Notes: generated by a model from the letters alone, not told the origin. A stretch of DNA of 64,000 nucleotides from Thamnaconus septentrionalis (GCA_009823395.1 CM020519.1:1240001-1304000), one strand, 5' to 3'; shown: positions 53,401 through 64,000, numbered from the stretch's first letter. Numbers and translations: made by a program.

Positions 53401-55634
53401 TACAGGCCCCAGGTCCTCCATGCTTCCAGCCGTTCTGGTGCTTTAACGAGACTGTAAAAGATTCGACATGCAAAGTGCAAACACACGTCTGTCATTAAAG
53501 ACACGTGTGTGTGGAGGCGCCTGATTAAGACGCAGCTGTGATTTACTGCCGTGTTGACTAATCGTACTGCTGGATGCACTTTATCTTTTTAATTTATTCA
53601 TTCATTCATTCTTTTATTTATCTCTTTATTTTACTAGCTGGTGCTTTCATCCAAGGACACGATGGAAGAATAAATGGAAGCCAGCTGAGAGATTCCCAGT
53701 GGGAGATGATGACAGACGGCAGGAGGTCCAGGAGGAGGAGGAGGAAGTGGAGGAGAAGAAGCAGAAAGTGGGGAAAAAAGTGAAGGATTGAAGATGAAAA
53801 AACTCTAACGACTGGAGTCATGTGACCTGGTCCGACAGTCACTTCCTGTCTTGGTTGACAGAGTGCTGCGTGAGCAGCGAGTGCTCCTATTGGTCCGCGT
53901 CAGGCCACATGGTCTTCTCTGGTTCTGCAGCTTCAGGTTCTGCTGCCTCTGCTGCTGCTCTGCTGCTTCTGGCTGCTGATTGGTCGAGGCTGCTCCTCGG
54001 GCTGACGGCGCTGCGGCAAACATTCATGGTCAGTGGCGTCAAACAAAAAAACATCAAATTACAGAGAAGCCAGAAAAGTATCAGTTAGCCACCGCCGCTA
54101 ACTGTCCTGACTGCGCAGTTAGAGTTGCTGTGAAGCTCTGCAGGACCTCCAGCCATAAAACACCCTGACAGGAAGCCGGAGGCTGACGGATGGCTCGCCG
54201 CCCGCTGACAGGAAGTGGCGGTCGGATCGACCCACCAAGCCAGCCAGCCGCCGCTGTCGCGGCTCCTCTTTCTCCTCCTCCTCCTCCTCTTCTGCAAGTC
54301 CTGTCCTGCTGGACGCCGTCCTGCTCCATAAATCAGCTTTGGGATCTTCTGCAGGGTTCATCTGCGGCCTCCTGAGGCTCCGCCCCCTGGCGGCGGCGGC
54401 AGCGGCGGTGTGAAGTCATCTCTCTGTCATGCAGCAGAAAGCTTCCAGTCTGCCGGAGCTGCTGAAATACGGCTGGTTCCTGAGGAACCTGAGAAGGTCC
54501 TGGCAGCAGACTTGGACTTCTGCATGAAAGTGTCCAACCACAGTTTAGTGTCTGAGCCAATCGACCAATCAGGGCGTGTTTAGACGAAGGTTGGAAGAAT
54601 GTCGCTGTTGATGAAAGACGGCGGCGGATCATCGAGGCTCGTAAAACCCAGTCAGATTTACACCCAGTCTGAGGAACCTACAGCCTCCAGAAGGTCAGTG
54701 GAGCTCATTAAACAGTCAGTCTGGGTCACTGTCAGCTCTGTCTGCGCCCCCTAGTGGCTGCAGGCCAGATAAATGTTCAATGTGGAAGATGGTTCGGGTT
54801 CTTCTGCTGCTGATGTTCTCCTCCTGATCCTCCCGTGGAACTGCGGCCTTCCATCACGGCTGCGGCACCACCTCCTGTCCAGATGACCCGGCTGGTCTCC
54901 TGCCAGGAGGAGCCACTTCCTGCCGGAGCTCCTCCAGCACCGTTATCGCCTCCACGACTCGCCGCTCAGCGACGGAAACTCTGAACGTGTTAACGTTATG
55001 GAATCCACGACCAGATGGCAGCAGAAGGTCTGGAGAGCCGTGACGACATCCAATGAGGCGTTAAGCTTTGAAGCTCCTTTCGGTGAGGCGATGGTCCTTG
55101 AAGACCATGGAGGATCAGGGTGGATCCGATTTGATTTGAAATCTTTATTTCGAACGCGAAAACTGTGAAATCGAAACAAATTAATTAATGAAAGGTTAAG
55201 AAGTAAGCATAAGAAACGAGATCAGGGTGGATCTTCGAGGTTCTTAGAGGATCTTCAGAGGATCTTGGTGGATCTTGGTGGATCTTCGAGGATCTTGGTG
55301 GATTAGGGTGGATCCTGGTGGGTCCTGCTGCTCCTGTTCTCCAGGTGTGAGCAGAAGTGAGGAGAAGGTCCCGAAGGTGTGCCCCATGTTTTCACCTGAT
55401 TCCCAAAGGGACTCAGAGAGGCCGACAGGCTCCCTCTGCTGGTGAGGCCGAGGCACTGCAGCTGCTGCTACTGCTGGACTCCAGCCTGGTGGATCTTCTG
55501 GAACGGCCTGGTGTGTTTCCATGATCTGGAATGTGTAGGAAAGAGCAGGCGGCCAATCAGGACGGAGTATTCCCCCGGATCGTGTTGTAACGGCGTCTAA
55601 TAGTTTCCATGATGTGATCAGCAGGAATCACCGC

Positions 55635-55667
<33 letters not shown>

Positions 55668-57590
55668 CCAACCAGATGGAAAATATCCGTCCACAGTGGA
55701 GGAATAAAAACAAACACGTTGCTGTGATGAGCTGCAACACGCAGACACACAGCGGTGGCGGCATTGCTCAAAGGCCTCAGGGAAAATATGAAGGAGGTTT
55801 TAAAATCGAGGAGGACCTGAAGACCACAAGACCTGAAGACCTGAGGAGCAGAGGAACCCAACGTCCAGCTGCCTCATGGAGGCTCTGGAGAACCTGGAGA
55901 ACCTGAGCAGGCCTCCAGGTTCTGGAGAGCAGCCAGGAACTTCATGTAAATCCCGGGCCGTCACGCCTGAACACGACTCGCTGCTGATAAAACACATGCT
56001 TGGCCGGCGGCGGCGGTGGTGGGGAGGAGGGGGCGGGGCTTGGTGTTTCTGGGTGTGTAGACACCAAAGAAACACACTGCTGCTGCTCCCAAAAAAAAAA
56101 TCCAACACACCTGAGAGGCCTGGTTCTCTGAGTGAGTGACAGGCCAGCACCTCCAGTGGAGCTCTGGCCTCCAGGCAGGAGCTGCAGGAGCTTCAGGAGG
56201 TGCAGGAGCTCCGGAGGAACCTGTGGTTTCTACACACAAGGTTCTGCTGTCTCTGATGTTTCTCCTGAACAAATGCTGGGGAAATCATCTCCGCAGGCTG
56301 AGGCCTCCTCACTTTCCTTCACATTGAAGTCGGTGGTGAGGTTTCCAGGCCTCAGGTTGGTTCCCCTGTGAGTTCAAACCCCTCCAGGTGTCCTGGAGCA
56401 GCCCAGTGGCTCCTGCAGGAGTTCCTCCTCCTCCTCAGGAGACTCTCTGCTCCACCAGCAGCCTGATCTCAGCAGACAGGAATCAACCTTGTTTAGATTC
56501 CTGTGAAAAACCACCAGCTGACGTTATGACCAAAACTCTGTTCAAATAAATAAAATTTGAGGCTGAAGGCCCTGGTGCTGGAGCAGGGAGGAGGAGGAGG
56601 AGGAGGAGAAGAGGAACGAGTGGGCGGAGGAGGAGGGGGAGCAGCAGGAGGAGGTTGAAGGTCTTCCACTGAGACGGAGACCAAAGACAACAAACGTCCA
56701 AACGTCCTTCAAGCAGCAGCTCCGACTGCAGAGGCCAGCTGCGAACACTGCTAACATTAACCCTGCTGACAGGAAGTGATTAACAGAGAAGCTTCTCAGC
56801 TGGAGGTGGTTCCCAGTGTTCCCAGTGTTCCCAGTGTTCCCAGTGTTCCCAGTGTTCCCAGCAAGAACCTCCAGCCTGAGGTGGCCTGCAGTCTTTACCC
56901 AATTTTCTTTCATGTAAATCATCAGGACTCATCATCTCATGGCGTCGAAGCCACGAGCTGCATCACCCTGAGCAGCTAATAGCTTAGCTTAGCATTAGCT
57001 TAGCGTTAGCTCCACATTTGACCCACTGGTTGTGTGTTCCAGGACATCTGCCTCCTATTAACGGAGGCACTTACACACGTTCATAAAACCCAAGTTTCCC
57101 CTCATTCAGTCCCCGGTTCCCCTGTGTGAGCCTGCCACCTGCTGGTGGAGCCGCACACTGCAGCCGCTGCTCAGATCGTTAGATCGGTCATTCTGGCTGC
57201 TCTTGTGTTGTCTGGAATCAGTGCAGGACTTTCATGATACACCTCAATATTTTCATTTTAGCAACATTCATATGTTTGGTTCATGTCTGGAGGAGCTGCA
57301 GGAGGAGCTGAAGGAGGAGCTGAAGGAGGAGCTGACGGAGGAGCTGTGGCATCTTGTGGCTCCAACCAACAAGTTAACAGTCAACTTAAGAAGAATCAAA
57401 GACTGACTCATGGAGTCGGAGCCAAAATGTTCAAACGACACAGTTTAGATGACGGCAAACAGATGGATCCCATTTTGAAGAAGTTTTGAATCAGCGCCGT
57501 TTATATAAGAAGACAAAGTATTGGAACCACGTGGATGAGGTGGTCAGCTGAGCCACTCACCTGATCCATTCATCATCACCATGAGGTTCA
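53401..57590. other. intergenic, no supported gene
   Basis: It holds T-rich ATTCATTC words near 53595-53640, a GGATCTTGGT tandem at about 55250-55320, (CA)n at about 55637-55668, and a CCCAGTGTTCCCAGTGTT repeat at about 56813-56862. Open frames are short and unrelated to known families. Confidence 0.55.
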
Positions 57591-57599
57591 AGGTTCTCC

Positions 57600-57930
57600 G
57601 GGATCTAGGTCCCCAGCTTCTGGTTCCGCTGGTTCTATTTCTTCTGGTTCTAGTTCTCCAGGTTCTAGTTCTGATGTTTCTAGGGTCTAGTTCTCCAGGT
57701 TCTAGGTCTCCACGTTCTAGTTCTCCAGGTTCTAGTTCTGATGTTTCTAGGGTCTAGTTCTCCAGGTTCTATTTCTTCTGGTTCTAGTTCTCCAGGTTCT
57801 AGGTCTCCTGGCTCCAGGTTTTAGTTTCCAGCTCTCCAGGTTCTAGTTCTGATGTTTCTAGGGTCTAGTTCTCCAGGTTCTATTTCTTCTGGTTCTAGTT
57901 CTCCAGGTTCTAGGTCTCCTGGCTCCAGTT
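57600..57930. repeat. GGTTCTAGTTCTCCA minisatellite
   Basis: Copies of GTTCTAGTTCTCCAGGTTCT are arranged in larger repeats that include TTCTGATGTTTCTAGGGTCT, seen at about 57668, 57744 and 57847. Confidence 0.85.
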
Positions 57931-58680
57931 GGAGCTGCTGTTGTGGCTCCGTCAGCGGCGGACGACAGCGCCGCCTTGCTGTTTGTTCTGCCGCTGCTCC
58001 CTGGAGGCCGCGAGGGCGCCGTCAGATGTGCCGCCAATAGAAACAGGCTGACGTGCTGATGGAGCCCAGATGTTCTTCACCTTCTCATGACTCGCGCAGT
58101 TCCGACGGCCGTGAGCGGTCACGGCATTCCTCCCGCCGCTGTTTGATGTTGCTGCGAGGCAGAGCGCCGGCCTGCGGCGCACGTGTGCACGGAGCGTCGA
58201 CGTGCTTCACCTCCTGCTGCTGCTGCTGATGTTCTGACTGAAGCTGCTGCGAGGCTGAGACCTGGAACATCTCCACCTCCAGGCAACCTCCAGGACCAGG
58301 AAGTCAGGCTGACGGTTCTGTTCACCAACAGCAGGTGCAAACCTTTCCCAAATCTGGGGGACAAGCAAGTGGGCGGGGCCTGAAGGTAATGGGCGGAGCC
58401 AACCGTAGGGTGCCCAGTCAGCGGCCAATTACCTGGGACCTCATGGATAAAAAAAAAACGTGCGCGGTGTTTGCGCCGATTCATTCCCGACCTGCCGTAC
58501 GCCGGGTTGGAGTCGCCAACCAACCCTTAAAATACACAACTGCCTCATGTTTGACACTGAAGTGGTGGCAGGCAATGAATGACAGTGTGAAGAAATGAGA
58601 CTCATGATGTCAGTGCGCGACCAGGGAGGTTTTATTCATTTTTTTAATTCATTTGTTTATGTATAAAGGAAAAACAACAT

Positions 58681-59040
58681 GGGCGACACGGTGGCGCAGT
58701 GGTTAGGGTGGGTTGGATTCCGGGGCCCGGGCCCAGTCCTGGGACCTTTCTGTGTGGAGTCTGCATGTTCTTCTCCCTGTGTCTGCGTGGGTTCTCTCCG
58801 GGTTCTCCGGCTTCCTCCCACACTCCAAAAACATGCATGTGAGGTCAACTGAACTTTCTAAATTGTCCATAGGTGTGCATGTGAGTGTTTGTCTCTATGT
58901 GGCCCTGCGATGAACTGGCGACTTGTCCAGGGTGTCACCCTGCCTTCGCCCTAAGACAGCTGGGAGGGGCTCCAGCAGACCCCCAGGACCCTGAACAGGA
59001 ATAAGCGGGCATAGAAGATGAATGGATGAATGAATGAGTG
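58681..59040 (+). mobile_element. tRNA-derived SINE-like teleost repeat, internally deleted
   Basis: The head contains an A-box-like GTGGCGCAGTGG (58691-58702) and a B-box-like GGTTGGATTCC (58711-58721). The body has the widespread fish words CTGCGTGGGTTCTCTCCGGG, CTTCCTCCCACACTCCAAAA and GATGAACTGGCGACTTGTCC. It ends in a GAATGGATGAATGAATG tail. Flanking AAAAACAACAT (58670-58680) and AAAAGCAACAT (59041-59051) look like a target-site duplication with one mismatch. A and B boxes are closer than usual, so part of the head is missing. Confidence 0.75.
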
Positions 59041-59049
59041 AAAAGCAAC

Positions 59050-60570
59050 ATTGTGAAGATGTTTCAAATAAAGCCAACAGCTACATGCGATTAATTGCTT
59101 TCAGCTTTTGTTGTCATAGAAAGCCTAAAGGCAACAAGCGCCTCTTTTTATGTTCATAGACAAAATATTGGCAGAAAAACACGGCAAATGACGCTAGAAA
59201 ATTCCAGGCAGTAATTGGAAGCAAAATACAAATGAAAAAAAAAAAAAAAAAAAAAAAAAAAACTTTAGAATGCGTTTGGGCGATATTTTTTTCTTCACGT
59301 GGCTGTCTTGTTTTGCCAGTGGATTCATCAAGACAATTCATTCACTTGGGGCTGACAATTCATACAGTCGGTGACATCATCACCACTGATGATCTGCGTT
59401 GATGGGAGGAAACGCTTACGTTGACGTTAACTTCGTACATCCAAGCGTGAACGTGGAAACAGACGGACGATGAGTTTTAGTGCGTACGACCCTTTTGTAC
59501 ATGAGGCCCCTGCTGCTCTTCTTCTTCTCCTTCTTCTTCTTCTTCTTCTTCTTCTTCCTCTTCCTCTTCCTGTGGACACAGTTTACTAACTAGCAGCAGC
59601 CCCGCCCCCTGCCTGCTGCAGCTCCGCCTCTTCCTCCTCATACTCGGCTGTAAAATAAAACCCCACTTGTTGACGACTGTTAAGGAATTTTACCTGTTCG
59701 GTGCCTTGAGTGACCCGCCGACCCTGCGCTGACCTTTGACCTCCACCCTGCCTTTGACCTGCTCCGATGTTCTGCTTGTAAAGCTTCAGGTCAGGACGTT
59801 TATGACGACTTTTATTCTCTGCTGATGCTTTTGCTGTCCTCACCGTGTGTCCGCTGGAGGTGTTCCTGCCCCCTGGTGGCCGGAGCAGGGAGCGGCAGGA
59901 CTGCAGCGTCTCCTCCAGGCTGCTGACTCACGGTTTGGAGGTTAACGTGGCCGGTGGCTGGAGGTCGGCGGTGGGAGCGGGCCAAGCATGTGAGGCAGTA
60001 AAGGGGGCGGGAGGGGACGAGGGCGCCACCTGCTGCAGAGAGCGGCGGAAAGTTCAAGCTGTCCATCAAGTGGCGGCGCTGCGCGGTGAAGGTTTTAACG
60101 CCTCCGTCAGGCGGGATTTATGGCGGCCGCAGCAGCAACACCTGATCTTTATCACTGCAGCACCTCCAGCTCCTCCTCCACCTCCTCCTCCGCCTCCTCC
60201 TCCTCCATGTTTCTGTCACGCTCTCAGTGATTTAATTGACTCTAAACGTTGTGCTGGTTCTGCAGCAGGAGGCAGGAGAACCTGCGGCCGCCTCAGCTGG
60301 AGGAGGTCCCTGGATTCCTGAGGTTCTTCTCCTCGCTGCTCCCATCAGAGCAGTTTTTCTTTTCCATTCATCTGACCTCCGTTTTACTGGGAACAAAGAC
60401 TAAAAATGTGCCGTTGTTACGTTTCGCGTGGCGTTTACGGCTTCAGCTTCAACTTTTCTGTCATTTTACAGGAGCCACCTTCCCACCGGTGACGCCTGGG
60501 TGGGGGCCCTTTGTGACATCACAGAGGACTGGTGAAGAAGAACAAGCGAGGGAGGAACAGAGAGAGACTC
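59050..60570. other. intergenic, no supported gene
   Basis: It contains a long A run at about 59236-59262, a CTT run at about 59520-59560 and a CTCCTCCACC tract near 60172-60210. A possible 3' end for cd109 lies at its right edge. Confidence 0.5.
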
Positions 60571-60589
60571 TCGGGGGGTCACAAAACAC

Positions 60590-60595
60590 TTTAAT
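60590..60595 (-). terminator. candidate cd109 poly(A) signal
   Basis: The minus strand reads ATTAAA followed by GTGTTTTGTGA, a common variant signal plus GU-rich element. It is about 115 nt past the cd109 stop codon. Confidence 0.45.
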
Positions 60596-60707
60596 AGTTG
60601 TCAGCAGATTTCAGTCACATGACCGCCTCCCCATCCAATCAACAAACTCCAGGCCCGCTGCTCTAACATCCAACTAGATCTTCGTCTACGAGTCGCGACT
60701 CTCTGGT

Positions 60708-60892
60708 TCAGCCGCTGAGGAGGTGGAGGAGGAGGAGGGGGAGGAGCTCCAGAGGCAGCCGGCTGACCAGCGGGGGGGCGGCGGCGGCGCTGTAGTAGGC
60801 GGAGCCGCTGCACTCGTCGTCGTAGCCGCAGAAGGAGCTGGACGACATCTCGGCCCGCCACTGGGAGGCGTAGGTCCTCACCGCACGCCGCC
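60708..60892 (-). CDS. cd109: cd109 last coding exon with GPI-anchor signal
   Basis: It starts RRAVRTYASQWRAEM, continues SSSSFCGYDDECSGSAYYSA, and ends in a hydrophobic tail LPLELLPLLLLHLLSG before TGA at 60710-60708. Small residues (S, G, A) before the tail offer candidate anchor sites. The layout matches the human C-terminus: two cysteines, a small-residue spacer, then a hydrophobic end. Confidence 0.9.
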
Positions 60893-61481
60893 CTGGTGGC
60901 CGGGAGGAGCAGAGGCACAAGGGGTGAGTGGGCGGGGCACTCCTGGGGGAAGCTAACAGGCTAAGCTAACACAGGGGAAGGCAAACTTTGGACTGGTGGG
61001 GCCACAACAGGTTCTGTAATGTGCCAGAGGGGCCAGAGCAGCAGCAGCAGATGGATGGAGTGTGTTGGTGAGCAACCTCATAGGAGGAAAAAATGTAGTT
61101 TGCAGTTTTGTAGTTTGCCCATGCCTGAACAAGAACCACCCCAGAACCTCCTAGAACCACCTAGAACTACAAACTATGACAGAATCACTACCAGAACCAC
61201 CTAGAACCACCCAGAACCTCCTAGAATCACCCTGAGCCTCCTAGAACCACCCAGAACTACCTAGAATCACCCAGAACCTCCTACAACCACCTAGAACCAC
61301 CCAGAACCACCTAGAACCACCACCAGAACCACCTAGAATCACCTAGAACCTCCTAGAACCACCTAGAACTACAAACTATGACAGAATCACTACCAGAACC
61401 ACCTAGAACCACCCAGAACTACCTAGAACTACAACAGAACCAATACCAAACCTGCCAATCTGGCTACTGCTCTCTCTCTCC

Positions 61482-61514
<33 letters not shown>

Positions 61515-62365
61515 CCTCTCTCCCTCTCTCTGTCTCTCTCTCCCTCTCCCTCTCTCTCTCTGTCTCTCTCTCTCTCTCTCTCTTTCTCTCTCCCTACATT
61601 TGTTGATTTCCTTCTCACCCCAACTGGTCATAAGCAGATGACCTCTGACCTCTGGAGTCTGGATCTGCTCCCACTCTTCAAGATTTTGGCGGGCCAGATT
61701 AAAAAGCTAAACAGGCCGCATGTTGACCCCGGGCCGTAGTTTGCCCACCCCTTGGCTAAGCTAACAGCAAATGTTTTTGTTGCGTCTCTCTCACGTGGTT
61801 CGTAGTAGTCGTAGAGCGTGACGCTGGCCTCCTGGACCCGGCCCACCTTCACCTCCAGGACCAGCGGGACCACCAGGCACATCTCCTCCCGGGTCACCTG
61901 CAGCAACACACCGCCACCGTCACCTCGCTGTCCAGCCACCAGGGGGCAGCGCTGAGCTAGGAGGAGTCACAGGGGGGCGGAGCTTACAGAGTCCAGGTAG
62001 AGGACGACCTTCCCCGGCGGCGTCTCCACCTTCTTCAGCGCCGCCTGGTGGTAGTGGTGGTGGAGGCGGTGAGGTCATCGGCGGGCGTGGCCAGGCCGAA
62101 GCCGCTGGGCAGACACACCTCCAGGACGGCCATCCCCGTGGCGTTCAGGCCGACGCCCCCCTGCAGGCTGGGACACGGCGAGAGCGCTGAGAGAGGGTCG
62201 TGGGGGCGGAGCCATCAACGGCAGCGGGACTTTAGGGCGGAGCTTTGGATTTGGCGGTCAACACGAGGCAGCCACCGTCCAACCAGAAGGTTAGCTCCGC
62301 CTCCAAGCTACATGTTAGTGCTTGATTTGCTGTCAAATTAACTCAGAACTGTTTGTATATATGTA

Positions 62366-62423
<58 letters not shown>

Positions 62424-64000
62424 TCAGTTTCAGTTGTGTGTTTTTGTCTTGGTGAGGTTGTCGGTTCGACTTCCCGACCTCACCTGGCGCAGATGAACAG
62501 GTGAGCTGAGTTCAAGTCCACGTCCTGGAGCTCCACGTGCAGGTGGAAGGCCTCGTGGTGCCCCGCCCCGTGGCTCCGCCCCCTGGCCTGCTCCTCGCCC
62601 CTCACGTTGTAGAACACGTTTAGCTGAGGAGCAGCAGCAGGAAGGAGGAAGGAGGAAGGAGGAAGTTCAGCAACACTGACCAGCAGGGGGCGCTCAGCAA
62701 GTTTAGGAGATGAGAATAAAAGACAGTTTTCAGACTGAGACGAGGCTCTGCAGACGAGAACGTTGACAACACCTGGACGAGTGCGAGTCCGTGACCTTCT
62801 GCCGTCACTGTGAGGTGCAGCGGCTCCTCTGCTTCTATCTAAGAACAAGCAAACACACCCGAGACTCACTTTAACCTTCAAGGTCTGTGGCAGAGCGTTT
62901 GAGTCCTGGTGGCCAGTCTTAGTACTGCAGCCAACCCCCCCCCCCCCCCCAGGGTAGCTCCTTCACCTGCTGGCTCTGCTGGAGCAGCTGGTTGCCCTGG
63001 TGGATGTAGAAGGTGGCGACGGTGGTGGCGGCGTCGCTGTTCACTTTCACCGTGACGTCGTGGTGGGCGGCGGTCAGAGCGGCGAAGGCGGCGAGAGCCT
63101 GCAGTGCCACCACCGTGTCCTGAGGGGAGGAGCAGAGACTGTGAGTGACTGAACCCCCCTGCACTCCTGCCACCTCCTCCTCCTGCTGCTGCTGCTTTGA
63201 GTCACCAACATGCCCAGACGGCCACAGAGTCGTGAGTCGATGACTCACGAGTCACCACCACGTGAGTCCTCGCTACCACCAGATCACTTCCAGGTCCAGC
63301 AGCTTGCTGAGGTCCAGGCCGATCTTCTAACCCCCCCTACCCTCACCCACCCTGGGTCCAGTTCTGTCCGGTTCTGACCTGCGTGCTGCCGAAGCCGCCG
63401 CCGTGGTTCCTCTGGCGGCTCAGCCACCTCGCCAGCTGCACGCCGTCGGCCGCCCGGCCCAGCCGCTGCATCGAGAGCAGCACGTAGGACACCAGCTCCA
63501 GCTCGGCCGAGCGCGGCTGCCACGAGGGCGACAGGCTGTCGCTGTCTGCCCAAAACCACATGGGAACGCCCTCTGCTGGCGGAGAAGGCACACGGGGACA
63601 ACATGGAGACGTCAGCCGCGTTGACTTCTGACCTTTTGGTCATGTGACGTCGTTTGGGGTTGGAAAACACGTGTAAATGTGCACAGAATAAGCAAAAATG
63701 CATTGACTTTACCACCTAGCTGCTGTTAGCATGCTAGCTATGGAGCGAAGGTGGGAGGAGCCACCTTGATGGAAGCTCGAACCAATGTGTAAACCAGTGA
63801 CTGATGATCGGAGTCAGTGGCTGAGCCCTCGGCTAATGTTAGCGGCTAACGTTAGCGCCAAGTCAGCCAGCAACACAGGCACAAGTCTAAAGGCAAAGCA
63901 ACGCTCTGGGCACATAAGATGTTTTCTGTTGGAGAAATTATGACACACACACACACACACACACACACACCGTCGAAGTAGGCTCGTCCAATCAGCTCGT
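60708..64000 (-). CDS. cd109: cd109 antigen, 3' part of gene, 8 exons seen
   Basis: The exons on the minus strand in gene order are 64000-63971 (partial), 63572-63379, 63119-62967, 62838-62773, 62623-62484, 62167-61988, 61897-61795 and 60892-60708. The product belongs to the alpha-2-macroglobulin/complement family and is known as a GPI-anchored TGF-beta co-receptor. Diagnostic matches to human CD109 are GSTQDTVVALQAL, DLNSAHLFICA, KVVLYLDSV, QEASVTLYDYYEP and RAVRTYAS (human VRSYNS). A hydrophobic C-terminus follows. Secreted alpha-2-macroglobulin and complement C3 end differently. One exon has an apparent frameshift. The bait region and thioester lie outside the window. Confidence 0.9.
60972..61754. 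mobile_element. hAT-like non-autonomous element in the last cd109 intron
   Basis: The left end CAGGGGAAGGCAAACTTTGG and the right end, reverse-complemented, CAAGGGGTGGGCAAACTACG resemble inverted ends of hAT-type elements. A perfect 12-bp direct repeat GCTAAGCTAACA flanks it (60960-60971 and 61755-61766); hAT elements normally make 8-bp duplications, so this needs care. Inside are an AGAACCACCTAG minisatellite and a (CT)n run at about 61490-61590. No transposase is encoded. Confidence 0.55.
61795..61897 (-). CDS. cd109: cd109 exon with the DYYEP motif
   Basis: A 103-bp exon runs from phase 0 to phase 1. It reads VTREEMCLVVPLVLEVKVG and then RVQEASVTLYDYYEP. Human CD109 has NTQDASVSIVDYYEPRRQ. 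The next exon completes the Arg codon to give EPRRRAVRTYAS. Confidence 0.95.
61988..62167 (-). CDS. cd109: cd109 receptor-binding-type domain, second exon with apparent frameshift
   Basis: The 5' part reads GLNATGMAVLEVCLPSGFGL and then ATPADDL; the 3' part reads AALKKVETPPGKVVLYLDS. Both match CD109 (human GMALMEVNLLSGF and VKKVEYDHGKLNLYLDS), but they lie in different frames. The switch falls in the CCACCACCACTACCACC run at about 62042-62063. The exon is 180 bp; phases on both sides call for 181 (or 178). It is either one missing base in the assembly or a true disruption. Confidence 0.75.
62358..62416. repeat. (TA)n microsatellite in cd109 intron
   Basis: An uninterrupted AT alternation of about 55-60 bp in the intron between exons 62623-62484 and 62167-61988. 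Confidence 0.95.
62484..62623 (-). CDS. cd109: cd109 receptor-binding-type domain, first exon
   Basis: A 140-bp exon begins LNVFYNV and ends HVELQDVDLNSAHLFICA. Human reads QLNVVYNV and DLNHVDLNVCTSF. An Arg/Gly/His-rich insert (ARGRSHGAGHH) sits where human has an SSRRRRS stretch. It ends in phase 2. Confidence 0.9.
62773..62838 (-). CDS. cd109: cd109 66-bp exon
   Basis: This phase 0-0 exon of 22 codons reads IEAEEPLHLTVTAEGHGLAL and ends VQ. It lines up with human VNISANGFGFAICQ. The acceptor TTGTTCTTAG and donor GTGTTG are acceptable. It is easily missed because it is short. Confidence 0.8.
62967..63119 (-). CDS. cd109: cd109 exon with the DTVVALQAL motif
   Basis: A 153-bp phase 0-0 exon reads DTVVALQALAAFAALTAA and continues through ATFYIHQGNQLLQQSQQ. 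The STQ-DTVVALQAL join across the intron is a hallmark of the alpha-2-macroglobulin family. Human CD109 has DTVVALQALSEFAAL at this place. Confidence 0.93.
63379..64000 (-). CDS. cd109: cd109 thioester-domain exons (one partial)
   Basis: The window edge cuts exon 64000-63971, which ends ELIGRAYFD in phase 1 with a donor that runs straight into a (GT)n repeat. Exon 63572-63379 then reads GVPMWFWADSDSLSPSWQPR and ends RNHGGGFGSTQ. The W/F-rich segment and GGFxSTQ are typical of the thioester-domain helices of the family. The Gly codon border joins correctly in phase. Confidence 0.82.

Noticed and set aside
62161..62166. Acceptor CTGCAG at the start of the cd109 GLNATGMAVLEV exon
   Set aside because: It would give an early stop after the phase-2 join; the AG seven bases upstream (minus strand) keeps the frame.
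60708..64000. Complement C3 or secreted alpha-2-macroglobulin
   Set aside because: The DYYEP-RRAVRTYAS end, GPI-like hydrophobic tail and position next to col12a1 fit CD109 better.

Overview
The window is nuclear DNA from a bony fish, most likely a percomorph-type teleost. The evidence is GT-AG split vertebrate genes, very dense microsatellites and minisatellites in introns, a teleost-type tRNA-derived SINE, and the fact that its two recognisable genes (col12a1 and cd109) are also chromosomal neighbours in human. The species cannot be named from the sequence.

Region 1 (1-40,640, plus strand) holds nearly all of a collagen XII alpha-1 gene, a large FACIT-type fibril-associated collagen. I traced 74 coding exons plus one likely 18-bp microexon. 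Exon phases join without a break from 411 to a stop codon at 38738-38740, giving about 3,500 residues. The signal-peptide exon lies upstream of the window. Domain order is FN3-VWA-FN3-VWA-five FN3-VWA-sixteen FN3-Pro/Thr linker-VWA-TSPN/LamG-COL2-NC2-COL1-NC1. Four VWA domains point to collagen XII rather than XIV, XX or XXI. The large non-collagenous arms stick out from collagen I fibrils and bind matrix partners; the short COL2/COL1 triple helices anchor the molecule to the fibril. The most striking feature is at 21,453-25,926, where seven near-identical two-exon FN3 units occupy the place of one unit in human.

Region 2 (40,640-60,570) is a convergent intergenic stretch with no gene I can name. 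It holds a distal poly(A) candidate, a promoter-like CpG patch with NRF1-like and ETS-like sites followed by a splice donor (42,190-42,414), a low-repeat CpG-rich block with a possible 30-codon first exon (45,276-45,365), a degenerate tRNA-like sequence (47,481-47,552), a 1.3-kb minisatellite (52,117-53,400) and a tRNA-derived SINE (58,681-59,040).

Region 3 (60,570-64,000, minus strand) holds the last eight coding exons of cd109, a GPI-anchored alpha-2-macroglobulin-family membrane protein known as a TGF-beta co-receptor. They cover the end of the thioester domain, the receptor-binding-type domain and the GPI signal. One exon carries an apparent 1-nt frameshift in a short CCA run. The last intron contains a hAT-like element whose body recurs in a col12a1 intron.

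The two genes point at each other, as in human, with only about 20 kb between them. Family assignments rest on domain order, motifs and remembered human proteins; no search was run.
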